Made by a program: the position numbers and the translations under genes. A stretch of 64,000 nt of DNA, from contig NZ_QGLF01000002.1 in the NCBI RefSeq assembly GCF_003173055.1, positions 310,322 through 374,321 on the forward strand, read 5' to 3'. Source of the stretch: Zavarzinia compransoris (lineage in GTDB: Bacteria > Pseudomonadota > Alphaproteobacteria > Zavarziniales > Zavarziniaceae). Shown piece after piece: positions 1 to 8,770 of the stretch. The notes beneath the pieces are model-generated. The model saw only the letters and a list, made by a program, of their open reading frames with translations, did no database searches and was not told the DNA's origin. How positions within the stretch are numbered: the first letter of the stretch is position 1; each line of letters begins with the position of its first letter.

Positions 1-158
1 CCGATGGTCAGCGTCGCGCCGGCGGCGACCACCAGGGCGACCAGCGCCAGCGCCGCCCGGCCACGGTAGGGCCGGACGAAAGGCCAGAGCTGGCGCAGCT
101 TGGGAAAAGGATTGCCCCGCCGGCCGCTGGCGCCATCGTCCGTTGCCCTGCTGCTCAT
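1..158 (-). CDS. ABC transporter, permease/ATP-binding fusion (N-terminal fragment)
   Basis: Only the first 52 codons lie in the window; the gene continues past the left edge. The ATG is at 158 on the minus strand. The peptide starts with a polar, basic leader, then LWPFVRPYRGR followed by a hydrophobic run rich in Ala, Leu and Val. This is the usual start of an MsbA/LptB-type exporter half-transporter, where a cytoplasmic elbow helix with PYR precedes the first transmembrane helix. The nucleotide-binding domain is not visible, so substrate and subfamily cannot be judged. It could also be a stand-alone permease. Confidence 0.6.
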   Translation of the reverse strand, partial: MSSRATDDGASGRRGNPFPKLRQLWPFVRPYRGRAALALVALVVAAGATLTI

Positions 159-268
159 TGCCGCCCCGATCCCTGTTCTCTTGTCACTGCCGGCTTGAAG
201 CCGCCTCTGTTACGCCGAATGGCCGCCGGGGGAAAGCGCCGGCCGGCGCCGCGACCCGGCGTCGCAGG

Positions 269-592
269 TCAGCCCGCGATGCCGATGCCGATCTGGCCGA
301 GATCGGCGCGCAGCCGGTCGGCCAGGGCTTCGCCGCCCCGGGTGGAGAACCAGCCGCCCCGCCCCTCGTCGAAGGCATAGTGATGCGCGCCCGAGACCGG
401 CGAGGACAGCCAGACCTGCTTCAGCGGCAGGTGGCGGTTCAGGATGAAGACCTTGCCGTCCTCGGTTTCCGCCTGGAGCACGCCGTCCGCGAGGTCCAAC
501 TCGTCGAAGGCGCCGGTCGCCTCCAGGACATCCAGCCAATGCCCGAGGCAGGCTTCCAGCTGCCGGCGATAATCCTTGTCGTCGAGGGCCAT
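269..592 (-). CDS. cyaY: Frataxin-like iron donor/regulator CyaY
   Basis: 107 residues, the usual bacterial frataxin length. The frataxin fold is recognisable from an acidic first helix (LDDKDYRRQLEACL...LDVLE), the strand LDLADGVLQAE, the block VFILNRHLPLKQVWLSSP and the stretch GAHHYAF with a following Trp. CyaY binds iron through acidic residues of helix 1 and modulates cysteine desulfurase IscS during Fe-S cluster assembly in the cytoplasm. It is a single gene beside an exporter gene on the same strand. A GC-only palindromic run (about 660-675) sits upstream. The family assignment is firm; the exact role (donor or inhibitor) is not visible in sequence. Confidence 0.9.
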   Translation of the reverse strand: MALDDKDYRRQLEACLGHWLDVLEATGAFDELDLADGVLQAETEDGKVFILNRHLPLKQVWLSSPVSGAHHYAFDEGRGGWFSTRGGEALADRLRADLGQIGIGIAG

Positions 593-788
593 GTCCCGCT
601 CCGTCTACCCTATCGCTTGTTACGATGCCGGCCGGGCGGGAACAAGGAAAACACGCCCGCCGCCGCGGCGGCGGCGGTTTAACCCATAAGTCGTGCTTGT
701 CGGCCGGGTAATTTACGCGCGAAAGTGGGGGCATTAAGCGCCGGCTTTGCAATGCCGGCCGGAAAAACTGCCTGGAAGCGCCCGTCTC

Positions 789-1724
789 ATGTCCACGATT
801 CTGTTTTCGCACCCGTCCTGCCTCGCCCATGACACCGGCTGGGGCCACCCCGAAAGCGCCGACCGGCTGCGGGCGGTGATGCGGGCGCTCGAGGCCGAGG
901 ATTTCCACTATCTCGAACGGGCGGAGGCGCCGCCGGCCACGCGCGAGCAGCTGATCCGCGTCCATGATCCCGACTATGTCGACTGGGTGCTGTCCAAGGT
1001 GCCGGCGGTCGGCCACAACAATGTCCATATCGACGGCGACACCGTGATGTCCCCCGGCTCGGGCGAGGCGGCGCTGCATGCGGCCGGCGCGGTGGTCGCG
1101 GCGGTCGATACGGTTTTGACCGGCGGGGCCTATTCCGCCTTCTGCGCCGTCCGCCCGCCCGGCCATCACGCCGAGCCCGGCCATGCCATGGGCTTCTGCT
1201 TCTTCAACAATGTCGCGGTCGGCGCCCTGCATGCCCGCGCGGCCCACGGCCTGCAACGGGTCGCGGTGGTCGATTTCGACGTCCACCACGGCAACGGCAC
1301 CCAAAGCGCCTTCGAGGGCGACCCCGATCTCTTCTATGCCTCGACCCATCAGGCACCGCTCTATCCCGGCACCGGGGCGGCGGGCGAGACCGGCTGCAAC
1401 GACAATATCCTGAACGTGCCCCTGCCGCCGGGGGCGGACGGCCCGGCCTTCCGCAAGGTCTTCACCGAGACGATCTTCCCCGCGCTGGTCGCCTTCAAGC
1501 CGGAACTGATCCTGGTTTCCGCCGGCTTCGACGGCCATGCCCTGGACCCGCTCGCCAACATGCGGCTGACCGAGCAGGATTTCCGCTGGGTGACCCAGGA
1601 ACTGGCGACCATCGCCCGCAAGCAGTGCCGCGCCGGCCTGGTCTCGACCCTCGAGGGCGGCTACGACCTCTATGCCCTGTCGTCCTCGGTCGCCGCCCAT
1701 GTCGCGACCCTGATGATCAACTGA
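789..1724 (+). CDS. Histone deacetylase family protein (acetylpolyamine/deacetylase-like hydrolase)
   Basis: 311 residues from the ATG at 789; an in-frame start at 747 would add a poorly conserved 14-residue leader. All class II-type deacetylase motifs are present: RPPGHH near 122-127 (active-site His pair), DFDVHHGNG near 162-170 giving the zinc ligands D164 and H166, SAGFDGH with the third zinc ligand D248, and EGGY with the transition-state Tyr292. The enzyme should remove acetyl groups from lysine, polyamine or another small amide; the bacterial substrate cannot be read from sequence. It stands alone and is followed convergently by a toxin-antitoxin pair. Confidence 0.9.
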   Translation: MSTILFSHPSCLAHDTGWGHPESADRLRAVMRALEAEDFHYLERAEAPPATREQLIRVHDPDYVDWVLSKVPAVGHNNVHIDGDTVMSPGSGEAALHAAGAVVAAVDTVLTGGAYSAFCAVRPPGHHAEPGHAMGFCFFNNVAVGALHARAAHGLQRVAVVDFDVHHGNGTQSAFEGDPDLFYASTHQAPLYPGTGAAGETGCNDNILNVPLPPGADGPAFRKVFTETIFPALVAFKPELILVSAGFDGHALDPLANMRLTEQDFRWVTQELATIARKQCRAGLVSTLEGGYDLYALSSSVAAHVATLMIN

Positions 1725-1730
1725 GCCCGT

Positions 1731-2003
1731 TCAGGGCCAGCGCCGGGCCACATGGAGCACGCGCAGGATCTGTACCGCATCGTCCGTCACGGCATAGACG
1801 AGGACATAATTGTGATGCGCGACCAATTCGCGCGTGCCGGGCAGGCGGCCCTTGCGGCCCTGGTGGGGGTTGAACACCAGTTGCGACGCCCGGTCGGCGA
1901 GTTGGCGATCAAGGGCAAGGGCCGCCATCGGATTGTCCCGGGCGATGAAGGCCCGGATGTCCTGCCGGTCCGTTCTCGCCTGGCGCGACCATCGCAGTTT
2001 CAA
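1731..2003 (-). CDS. RelE/ParE-family toxin
   Basis: 90 residues with the RelE/ParE plan: N-terminal LRWSRQARTDRQDIRAFIARDNP, the central Arg-rich KGRLPGTRELVAHHNYVLVYAV and the terminal ILRVLHVARRWP. Such toxins act on ribosomes (RelE) or DNA gyrase (ParE); the signature RELV-x-HHNYVL-x-Y resembles the ParE/YafQ-like group. The ATG overlaps the antitoxin stop by four bases (ATGA), so both are translated from one message with the antitoxin first. The stop lies six bases past the convergent deacetylase gene. Confidence 0.85.
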   Translation of the reverse strand: MKLRWSRQARTDRQDIRAFIARDNPMAALALDRQLADRASQLVFNPHQGRKGRLPGTRELVAHHNYVLVYAVTDDAVQILRVLHVARRWP

Positions 2004-2290
2004 ATGGTGCGCCTGCCCAATTTGCGTTCCAGGTCCGCACGCCAGGCGGCGGCTTCCGCCTCGACCTCCTCATGCGAGAACAGGTCGCCGGCCCGGGCCT
2101 GGTCCAGGCCGATCTGGACCTGGGCGCGGAACCAGGCGTCGTAATCGGCGGCTTCGTGCTGGCGGCGGACGAAGTCGCGCATCAGGTCGCGCAGGACCTG
2201 GGCGCTGTCGCTGTCGGTCGCGTCGGCCGCGGCCGTGAATTCATTCTTCAGGTCTTCGTCGACCTCGAAGGTGAAGGTGACGTCGCTCAT
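2000..2290 (-). CDS. RelB/ParD-like antitoxin
   Basis: 96 residues from the ATG at 2290, preferred to an in-frame start at 2311 because MSDVTFTFEVDEDLKNEF matches the start of RelB/DinJ-type ribbon-helix-helix antitoxins. The N-terminal strand-helix-helix (about 3-48) would bind the operator. The C-terminal half, with RRQHEAADYDAWF and EAEAAAWRADLERK, would wrap the toxin. It is translationally coupled to the downstream ParE-like toxin. The call rests on domain shape and gene order rather than close similarity to a named antitoxin. Confidence 0.8.
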   Translation of the reverse strand: MSDVTFTFEVDEDLKNEFTAAADATDSDSAQVLRDLMRDFVRRQHEAADYDAWFRAQVQIGLDQARAGDLFSHEEVEAEAAAWRADLERKLGRRTI

Positions 2291-2373
2291 GCCTGCCTCG
2301 CGGTCATTCAAGCTCCGGCGTAGCTTAGCACGAAATCCCGGGCCCGGTCCTGGGATCGAGCCCGGGGCCGGGC

Positions 2374-2886
2374 TCAGTGGCCCTGGTGCGCGCCGTGGTC
2401 GCCGCCGGTCTTGCCCATGGCTTCGACGGCGAATTGCACGGCGACGGTGCCCGCCTTCTCGAAGGTCAGGGTGCCGTCGAATTTCTCGCCTTCGGTCAGC
2501 GGCCGTTTCAGGCCGATGAACATGATGTGATAGCTGCCGGGCTTCAGCTCGACCGTGGCGCCGGCCGGGATCTCGACGCCATTGTCGAGCCGGTGCATGG
2601 AGGCGGTGCCGTCCGCCGCCATGGCCATTTCATGGATCTCCACCTTGTCGGCGATGGCGCTGGCGACCGAAAGCAGGCGGTCCGCCTCGGCGCCGCCGTT
2701 GGTAACCTTCAGGTAGCCGCCGGCGACCTTGGCCCCGGCCGGGGTGGCGCGCGACCACGGGTGGCCGATGTCGAGGCTGGCGATCTTGAAGCCATGGGCC
2801 TCGGTCAGGGCCGGGGCGAGGGTGAGGCCGGCGCCGGCCAGCAGGGCGGCGGCAAGCAGGGCGGAACGAAGAAGCGAGCGGGTCAT
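2374..2886 (-). CDS. Periplasmic copper chaperone PCuAC
   Basis: 170 residues. A Sec signal peptide (about 1-30, RSALLAAALLAGAG...EAHG) precedes a cupredoxin-like PCuAC domain. The copper ligand set is visible: VEIHEMAM with His-x-Met, a downstream Met in SMHRL, and SYHIMF for the second His-x-Met. The C-terminus ends in a His-rich tail (HGAHQGH). The family delivers Cu(I) to the CuA/CuB centres of cytochrome oxidases. It follows a DUF2946-like gene by 45 bases on the same strand, the arrangement often seen for copper delivery pairs. Confidence 0.9.
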   Translation of the reverse strand: MTRSLLRSALLAAALLAGAGLTLAPALTEAHGFKIASLDIGHPWSRATPAGAKVAGGYLKVTNGGAEADRLLSVASAIADKVEIHEMAMAADGTASMHRLDNGVEIPAGATVELKPGSYHIMFIGLKRPLTEGEKFDGTLTFEKAGTVAVQFAVEAMGKTGGDHGAHQGH

Positions 2887-2931
2887 GATGGATGATCCTG
2901 GGTCAGATGAATACCGAAGGGGAGGGAGGTT

Positions 2932-3348
2932 TCATCCGGCCAGGGGCGGCCCGCGCGGCAATGCGGCGCCGTAAGGGACGGTCGGGACGGCCGCGTCCCG
3001 GGCCGGCACCGGGGGGCCGGCCAGGGGGGACGGCCGGTCCCGCAGGCCGGGAACCACCACCCGCTCGGGCAGGGGGCCGGCGCCCATGGGGCAGCCGGGC
3101 AGGCAGCAGCCGGCGCGGTCGTGGCCGGGGGCGGCCGGGGCCTTGCGGTCAGCGGCGCCGGCACCCGGCTCGATCGAGCACAGCGGCCCGATCAAGGCGG
3201 CAAGCCGGCCCAGCGCCCCGGTTTCGGCGCGCAGCCCGGCCCCGCCCGCCGCCAGCAGCGGCTGGAGCAGGAGTGCGAAGACGACCGCGAGGGCGGCGAT
3301 CCGCCCGCCGCCCGCCGTTCGCATGCCGTTTTTACCGTTGCCGATCAT
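2932..3348 (-). CDS. Probable DUF2946-like Cys-containing secreted protein
   Basis: 138 residues. A hydrophobic N-terminal segment (AALAVVFALLLQPLLAAGG) looks like a signal peptide or anchor. It is followed by LCSIEPG and a compact Cys motif, GHDRAGCCLPGCPMG, then a Pro/Gly/Arg-rich tail. The LC...HD...CC...C arrangement is typical of DUF2946 proteins, commonly encoded beside PCuAC or TonB copper receptors. The low-complexity C-terminal half is not conserved in a way I can recognise, so the true end of the folded part is unclear. It probably forms an operon with the PCuAC gene downstream. A metal role is inferred from context. Confidence 0.55.
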   Translation of the reverse strand: MIGNGKNGMRTAGGGRIAALAVVFALLLQPLLAAGGAGLRAETGALGRLAALIGPLCSIEPGAGAADRKAPAAPGHDRAGCCLPGCPMGAGPLPERVVVPGLRDRPSPLAGPPVPARDAAVPTVPYGAALPRGPPLAG

Positions 3349-3528
3349 GCCGCCCTTTCCGTCGCGGGTCCCTTGCTAGCACGGTGGCGGCGCCTGCGAA
3401 AGGCGGCGGCCGGGCGCAGGCGACGGTCGGCTGCGGCCGTGTTACGGCTTGTCACCGGCAGCCAAGGCGGTTACCACAGGGCACGCGGTCACCGCCGCCT
3501 ATCGCCTTCGATGCTGCCGAGGCCCGAC

Positions 3529-3786
3529 ATGCCTGCCGATCCCACCCCCTTGCCGGACGATATCGCCGCCCTCAGCTTCGAGGCGGCGCTGCGCGAGCTG
3601 GAGGCCATCGTGCGCCAGCTGGAGGACGGGCGGGTCGATCTCGAAGCCTCGATCGAGACCTATGGCCGCGGCGCCCTGCTGAAACGCCATTGCGAGGCCA
3701 AGCTGGCCCAGGCCAAGGCCAGGGTGGAAGCCATCGTCGCCGGCCCCGAGGGCGAGATCGCGACCCGGGCCTTCGACGCCAACTGA
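3529..3786 (+). CDS. xseB: Exodeoxyribonuclease VII small subunit
   Basis: 85 residues from the ATG at 3529; another in-frame ATG at 3511 would add six residues. The sequence ALSFEAALRELEAIVRQLEDGRVDLEASIETYGRGALLKRHCEAKL is the classic two-helix coiled-coil XseB pattern. XseB caps the large subunit XseA in the nuclease that degrades single-stranded DNA to oligonucleotides. The gene is six bases upstream of ispA, followed by dxs, the common proteobacterial xseB-ispA-dxs operon. xseA is not in the window. Confidence 0.93.
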   Translation: MPADPTPLPDDIAALSFEAALRELEAIVRQLEDGRVDLEASIETYGRGALLKRHCEAKLAQAKARVEAIVAGPEGEIATRAFDAN

Positions 3787-3792
3787 CCGACC

Positions 3793-4710
3793 ATGACCGA
3801 CGTTGCCCTGAAGCCCGCCCTGTCCCTGACGTCCGCCCTGGCCGCCGCCGCCGCCGACATCGAAAAAGCCCTGGACCGCCTGCTGCCCCCCGCCATCGGG
3901 CCCGAGGCGCGGCTGATGGAGGCGATGCGCTATGCCAGCCTTTCGGGCGGCAAGCGCCTGCGCCCCTTCCTGGTGCTGGAGGCGGCGGGAATTTTCGACG
4001 TCCAGCGCGCCTGCGCCATCCGCGCCGCGACCGCGGTCGAATGCGTCCATTGCTACAGCCTCGTCCATGACGACCTGCCGGCCATGGACGACGACGACCT
4101 GCGCCGCGGCAAGCCGACGGTGCACAAGGCTTTCGACGAGGCGACCGCGGTCCTTGCCGGCGATGCCCTGCTCACCTTCGCCTTCGAATTGCTGGCGGCG
4201 CCCGAAACCCATGACGACCCGCGGGTGCGGCTCGAACTCGTCGCCCTTCTCGCCCAGGCCTCGGGGCCGCACGGCATGGTCGGCGGGCAGATGGCCGATC
4301 TCGCCGCCGAATCGGCCGAGGCCGATTTCGACCTCGGCGCCATCACCCGCATGCAGAAGATGAAGACCGGCGCCCTGATCCAGGCCGCGGCCGAGGCCGG
4401 CGCCATCCTCGGCAAGGCCAGCCAGGAGGCGCGGGCGGCGCTGCGCGCCTATGCCCACGACCTCGGCCTCGCTTTCCAGATCGCCGACGACCTGCTCGAC
4501 GTCGAGGGCCGCATCGAGGATACGGGCAAGGCGGTGGCCAAGGATGCCGCCCGCGGCAAGGCGACCTTCGTCTCGATCCTCGGCGTCGAGCGGGCCCGCG
4601 CCCAGGCGGAACGGCTGGTCGACCAGGCGATCGCCCATCTCGCCCTGTTCGGTTCCCGCGCCGACCGGCTTTCCGCCCTTGCGCGCTACGTGATCGAACG
4701 CAAGTCTTGA
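3793..4710 (+). CDS. ispA: Farnesyl diphosphate synthase (class I polyprenyl synthase)
   Basis: 305 residues. It condenses IPP with DMAPP/GPP to make the C15 precursor of quinones, undecaprenyl phosphate and hopanoids. Diagnostic motifs: GGKRLRPFL near 52-60, the first Asp-rich motif HDDLPAMDDDDLRRGKPT, GDALLTFAFELLA, the lysine-containing KTGALI, and the second Asp-rich motif IADDLLDVEG. Spacing and length match the FPP/GGPP synthase family. Product length (C15 or C20) is not certain from sequence, but the place between xseB and dxs favours IspA. It sits 18 bases ahead of dxs. Confidence 0.93.
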   Translation: MTDVALKPALSLTSALAAAAADIEKALDRLLPPAIGPEARLMEAMRYASLSGGKRLRPFLVLEAAGIFDVQRACAIRAATAVECVHCYSLVHDDLPAMDDDDLRRGKPTVHKAFDEATAVLAGDALLTFAFELLAAPETHDDPRVRLELVALLAQASGPHGMVGGQMADLAAESAEADFDLGAITRMQKMKTGALIQAAAEAGAILGKASQEARAALRAYAHDLGLAFQIADDLLDVEGRIEDTGKAVAKDAARGKATFVSILGVERARAQAERLVDQAIAHLALFGSRADRLSALARYVIERKS

Positions 4711-4728
4711 CGAACGGCCTTTGAGGAC

Positions 4729-6663
4729 ATGACCACGGTGACCATCAGCCCGCCGCTGACCCCCCTCCTGGACCAGGTTGCCGGGCCTGAAGACCTGCGC
4801 CGGCTGGACGAGGACCAGTTGCCGCAACTGGCGGCGGAACTCCGGGCCGAGACCATCGATGCGGTGTCCATCACCGGCGGCCACCTGGGCGCCGGGCTCG
4901 GCGTGGTCGAACTGACGGTCGCACTTCATTATGTCTTCGACACGCCGGCCGACCGGCTGATCTGGGACGTCGGCCATCAGGCCTATCCCCACAAGATCCT
5001 GACCAGGCGGCGCGACCGCATCCGCACCCTGCGCCAGGGCGGCGGCCTGTCCGGCTTCACCAAGCGGTCGGAAAGCGACTACGACCCTTTCGGCGCCGCC
5101 CATTCCTCGACCTCGATCTCGGCCGGCCTCGGCATGGCGGTGGCGCGCGACCTGCAAGGCCGCGACAACCATGTGATCGCGGTGATCGGCGACGGCGCCA
5201 TGTCCGCCGGCATGGCCTATGAGGCGATGAACAATGCCGGTTCCATGGACAGCCGGCTGATCGTCGTCCTCAACGACAACGACATGTCGATCGCGCCCCC
5301 GGTCGGCGCCATGAGCGCCTATCTCGCCCGGCTGATGTCGTCGCGCTCCTATGTCAATTTCCGCCATCTGGCGAAGCAGATGATGCAGCGCTTCCCCAAG
5401 AGCTTCGAGCGCACGGCGAAGCGCGCCGAGGAATATGCCCGCGGCATGGCGTCGGGCGGCGGCACCCTGTTCGAGGAACTGGGCTTCTATTACGTCGGCC
5501 CGATCGACGGCCATAATTTCGAGCATCTGCTGCCGGTGCTGCGCAATGCCCGCGATGCCGGCAACGGCCCGATCCTGGTCCATGTCATCACCCAGAAGGG
5601 CAAGGGCTATCCCCCGGCCGAGGCGGCGGCGGACAAATACCACGGCGTCGTGCGTTTCGACGTCGCCACCGGCGCCCAGGTGAAGGCCAAGCCGAACGCC
5701 CCGCAATATACGAGGGTCTTCTCGGATACGCTGATCCGGCTGGCGGAAAAGGACGACAGGATCGTCGCCATCACCGGCGCCATGCCGTCCGGCACCGGGC
5801 TCGACCGTTTCGGCGAACGCTTTCCCAAGCGCTGCTTCGATGTCGGCATCGCCGAGCAGCATGCGGTGACCTTCGCCGCCGGCATGGCGACCGAGGGGCT
5901 GAAGCCGGTCTGCGCTCTCTATTCGACCTTCCTGCAACGCGGCTACGACCAGGTGGTGCACGATGTCGCCATCCAGCGCTTGCCGGTGCGCTTCGCGATC
6001 GACCGGGCCGGCCTCGTCGGCGCCGATGGCGCCACCCATGCCGGGTCCTTCGACCTCGCCTATCTCGGCTGCCTGCCGGATTTCGTCCTCATGGCGCCCT
6101 CGGACGAGGCGGAACTGGCGCGCATGATCGCGACCGCCGCCGCCATCGACGACCGCCCCTCGGCCTTCCGCTTCCCGCGCGGCGAAGGGGTCGGGGTCGA
6201 GATCCCGGCCGAGCCCGAGGTGCTGGCGATCGGCAAGGGCCGCATCGTCCGCGAAGGCTCGAGGGTTGCCATCCTCTCCCTCGGCACCCGCCTCGGGGAA
6301 AGCCTGAAGGCGGCGGATGAACTGGCCGCCCGCGGCGTCGCCGCCACCGTGGCCGACGCCCGTTTCGCCAAGCCCCTGGACGAGGACCTGATCCGCCGCC
6401 TCGCCCGCGAGCACGAGGTGCTGATCACCATCGAGGAAGGCTCGGTCGGCGGTTTCAGCGCCTTCGTGCTGCATTTCCTGGCGCGCAGCGGCTTGCTGGA
6501 CCGGGGCCTGAAGGTCCGCCCCATGGTCCTGCCCGATGTCTTCATCGACCAGGATGCGCCCCAGGCCCAATACGACCAGGCCGGGCTGAACGCCCGCCAT
6601 ATCGTCGCCGAAGTGCTGTCGGCCCTGGGCGATCAGGCGGCGGCGACCGCACTTCGCGCCTGA
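4729..6663 (+). CDS. dxs: 1-deoxy-D-xylulose-5-phosphate synthase
   Basis: 644 residues, normal for DXS. The thiamine-diphosphate enzyme joins pyruvate and glyceraldehyde-3-phosphate in the first step of the MEP isoprenoid pathway. Visible features: [17 protein letters not shown] with the substrate His, [14 protein letters not shown], the ThDP motif [16 protein letters not shown], the pyrimidine-domain block [17 protein letters not shown] with the catalytic Glu, and [16 protein letters not shown] Shine-Dalgarno-like TTGAGGA lies just before the ATG. It is the last gene of the xseB-ispA-dxs unit; a convergent gene follows 20 bases later. Confidence 0.97.
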   Translation: MTTVTISPPLTPLLDQVAGPEDLRRLDEDQLPQLAAELRAETIDAVSITGGHLGAGLGVVELTVALHYVFDTPADRLIWDVGHQAYPHKILTRRRDRIRTLRQGGGLSGFTKRSESDYDPFGAAHSSTSISAGLGMAVARDLQGRDNHVIAVIGDGAMSAGMAYEAMNNAGSMDSRLIVVLNDNDMSIAPPVGAMSAYLARLMSSRSYVNFRHLAKQMMQRFPKSFERTAKRAEEYARGMASGGGTLFEELGFYYVGPIDGHNFEHLLPVLRNARDAGNGPILVHVITQKGKGYPPAEAAADKYHGVVRFDVATGAQVKAKPNAPQYTRVFSDTLIRLAEKDDRIVAITGAMPSGTGLDRFGERFPKRCFDVGIAEQHAVTFAAGMATEGLKPVCALYSTFLQRGYDQVVHDVAIQRLPVRFAIDRAGLVGADGATHAGSFDLAYLGCLPDFVLMAPSDEAELARMIATAAAIDDRPSAFRFPRGEGVGVEIPAEPEVLAIGKGRIVREGSRVAILSLGTRLGESLKAADELAARGVAATVADARFAKPLDEDLIRRLAREHEVLITIEEGSVGGFSAFVLHFLARSGLLDRGLKVRPMVLPDVFIDQDAPQAQYDQAGLNARHIVAEVLSALGDQAAATALRA

Positions 6664-6682
6664 TCGGTCGATTTCCCATCCG

Positions 6683-7561
6683 TCAGTTTCCGCTCAGGCG
6701 GGCGTCCGGGGCCCAGCCGGCATTGCCGCCGGCCTGGGCGATCAGGGCCCAGCCGGCCTGCTGGTCGAGAATCAGCACGCGCTGGCGCCCGCCCGGCAGG
6801 TGGGCGATGACCGGGCATCGGTCGAGGCCGCAGCGGCGCAGCGCCAGACCCTCGCCCCCGAGGTCGACCACCCGGGTCGGTGCGGCGGCGCCGCCCGGTT
6901 CCCGTACCGGCCGCTCGGGACGGCGGTAGCGGCCGTCGTCCAGCGCGACGAGGCCGGCGCCGGCCGGCGTCTCGACCGTGCCGTCGAGGGGGAACAGCAC
7001 CTCGCCGAAGCGGGCGACGCCGTGGGCCGTGATCTCGGGCGTCGGGCAGGGGCCGAGGTCGGGCAGGGCGATGCGGGCGCTCCAGCCGGCGTCGGGCAGG
7101 TTGGGGTGGCGCTTGCGGATGTCGGCGCGGTCGGCATCGACCGGCACGGTGGCGATCACCCGGCCGCAGGCGGCGATCAGGACATGGCTCATGCGCAGGC
7201 CCATGGCGACGTCGCCGGCCCAGCCCGACAGGGTCAGCATCTGGCCGTCCGAGCGGCTGTCCTCGATCCGGCCGACGCTGGCGCCGCTGGCCGGCTGCCA
7301 CAGCCAGGCCGGATAGGCGAAATCGCCGGCGATACTGTCGACCACGACGGCAGGGCCGCCGTAGCGGGGCAGGGGCGGCGCCTTGCCGGCGGCGATCAGT
7401 TCGAGGCCGGTGACCGGCTTGCCCTGGTCGACGGCCGGGGCGGCGGGACCGCGCAGGGCCAGCACGCCGAAGGCGGCGGCGACACCGATGAGGGCGGCAA
7501 GGCTGAAACGGAACAGGCCGGCGCGAAGGCGCGGGCCGGACGAGGCAGGACGGGACGGCAT
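6683..7561 (-). CDS. Membrane-anchored protein with C-terminal bacterial SH3 domain
   Basis: 292 residues from the ATG at 7561 (an in-frame start at 7609 adds 16 residues). A basic start is followed by one hydrophobic segment (GLFRFSLAALIGVAAAFGVLAL), so the protein should be anchored with its bulk in the periplasm. The middle region has paired Cys residues (LIAACGRV, LGPCPTP) that may form a disulfide. The last 60 residues, with GLALRRCGLDRCPVIAHL and GWALIAQAGGNAGWAP, resemble an SH3b fold, often a peptidoglycan or protein binding module. No named family recognised. It is divergent from the TAXI protein gene. Confidence 0.6.
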   Translation of the reverse strand: MPSRPASSGPRLRAGLFRFSLAALIGVAAAFGVLALRGPAAPAVDQGKPVTGLELIAAGKAPPLPRYGGPAVVVDSIAGDFAYPAWLWQPASGASVGRIEDSRSDGQMLTLSGWAGDVAMGLRMSHVLIAACGRVIATVPVDADRADIRKRHPNLPDAGWSARIALPDLGPCPTPEITAHGVARFGEVLFPLDGTVETPAGAGLVALDDGRYRRPERPVREPGGAAAPTRVVDLGGEGLALRRCGLDRCPVIAHLPGGRQRVLILDQQAGWALIAQAGGNAGWAPDARLSGN

Positions 7562-7693
7562 GGTGGCGTGGCGGCAACACTCGGGCAAAGCAGGCGGGCA
7601 GACTAGCATGCTTCGCCGGTCGATGCTTGCACCCCAGGGGGAATGGGAGGACGATTAACGATCTTCCGTCCTGGCCTGACCCGGACCCCTGCC

Positions 7694-8764
7694 ATGGACC
7701 CCTGTGCCTGTCCCCTTGCCCCCGCTGCCGCGACCGACCTCGATCGCCGGGCGTTGCTGCGCCGAATCGGGGGGCTGGGCGTACTGGCGGCGGTCGGCGC
7801 GGCGCGGCCGGCGCGGGCGCAGGAAGCCCGCTATCTCCGCATCGCCACCGGCAGCGCCGCCGGCACCTATTTCCCGGTCGGCGAGACCATCGCCCGCCTG
7901 CTGTCCCACCCGCCCGGCCTGCCGGCCTGCGACCCCGGCACGCCCTGCGGCGTGAACGGCCTCGTCGCCACGGCGGAGACGAGCGAGGGCTCGGTCGCCA
8001 ATGTCGGCGCGGTGGCCGGGCGGGCGGTCGAAACCGCACTCGCCCAGGCGGATGTCGTCGCCTGGGCTTACGGCGCCAGCGGCCTGTTCGCGGGCAAGGA
8101 GCCGCAGGCCAATCTCCGCGTCATCGCCAGCCTCTATGGCGAAAGCATGCATGTCGTGGTCAAGGCCGGCAGCGGCATCGCGAAATTGCGCGACCTGATC
8201 GGCAAGCGCGTCTCGCTCGACCGGCCGGGCTCGGGCACCAGGGGCGATGCCCTGATGATCCTCGAACTGGCCGGCATCAAGCCGAAGCAGATCCTGGTCC
8301 AGGATCTCGGCCCCTCCCGCGCGGCGGAGGCGCTGGCCAGCGGCGAGATCGACGCCATGTTCTTCTTCAGCGGGGCACCTTCGGCCAATATCGGCGATAT
8401 CGCCGGGGCCGGCATCGCCCTGCTGCCGATCGACGGCGACCTGCGCGAGAAATTGCTGGCCAAGGGGCGCTATTTCATGGCCGGCACCATTCCCGAAGGC
8501 GCCTATCCGGGCGTGCCCGCGACCGAGACGGTGAATGTGGGTGCGCAATGGATCTGCGCCCTCGAGGCCGAGGACGCCCTGATCTACGACATTACCAAGG
8601 CTCTGTTCGACCCGGTCAACCGCGCCGCCCTCGACGCCGGCCACCCCCGCGCCGCCGACATCACCCTGGCGACCGCGGTCCAGGGCCTTGCCGTGCCCCT
8701 GCACCCGGGCGCCGTCCGCTTCTACCGCGAGCAGGGCATCACCCTGCCCGCGGGCGCGACCTGA
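7694..8764 (+). CDS. TAXI-family TRAP transporter solute-binding protein
   Basis: 356 residues from the ATG at 7694 (MDPCACP). A twin-arginine-like signal is present (DRRALLRRIGGLGVLAAV then ARPARAQ), suggesting Tat export or a Sec variant. The mature part has the TAXI hallmarks: LRIATGSAAGTYFPVGETIARLL, CDPGTPCGVNGLVATAETSEGSVANV, LRVIASLYGESMHVVVKAGSGI, GKRVSLDRPGSGTRGDALMIL and IDAMFFFSGAPSANI. TAXI proteins feed fused DctQM-type permeases and bind small organic acids such as glutamate-like ligands. No TRAP permease gene is next to it here, so the partner must be elsewhere. Confidence 0.88.
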   Translation: MDPCACPLAPAAATDLDRRALLRRIGGLGVLAAVGAARPARAQEARYLRIATGSAAGTYFPVGETIARLLSHPPGLPACDPGTPCGVNGLVATAETSEGSVANVGAVAGRAVETALAQADVVAWAYGASGLFAGKEPQANLRVIASLYGESMHVVVKAGSGIAKLRDLIGKRVSLDRPGSGTRGDALMILELAGIKPKQILVQDLGPSRAAEALASGEIDAMFFFSGAPSANIGDIAGAGIALLPIDGDLREKLLAKGRYFMAGTIPEGAYPGVPATETVNVGAQWICALEAEDALIYDITKALFDPVNRAALDAGHPRAADITLATAVQGLAVPLHPGAVRFYREQGITLPAGAT

Positions 8765-8770
8765 CCCGGC

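Noticed and set aside
3499-6600. A 1033-residue open frame on the minus strand across ispA and dxs
   Set aside because: It lies antisense to two firmly identified genes, shows Gly/His/Ala-rich low-complexity text and no motifs. Long antisense frames are expected in DNA of this GC content.
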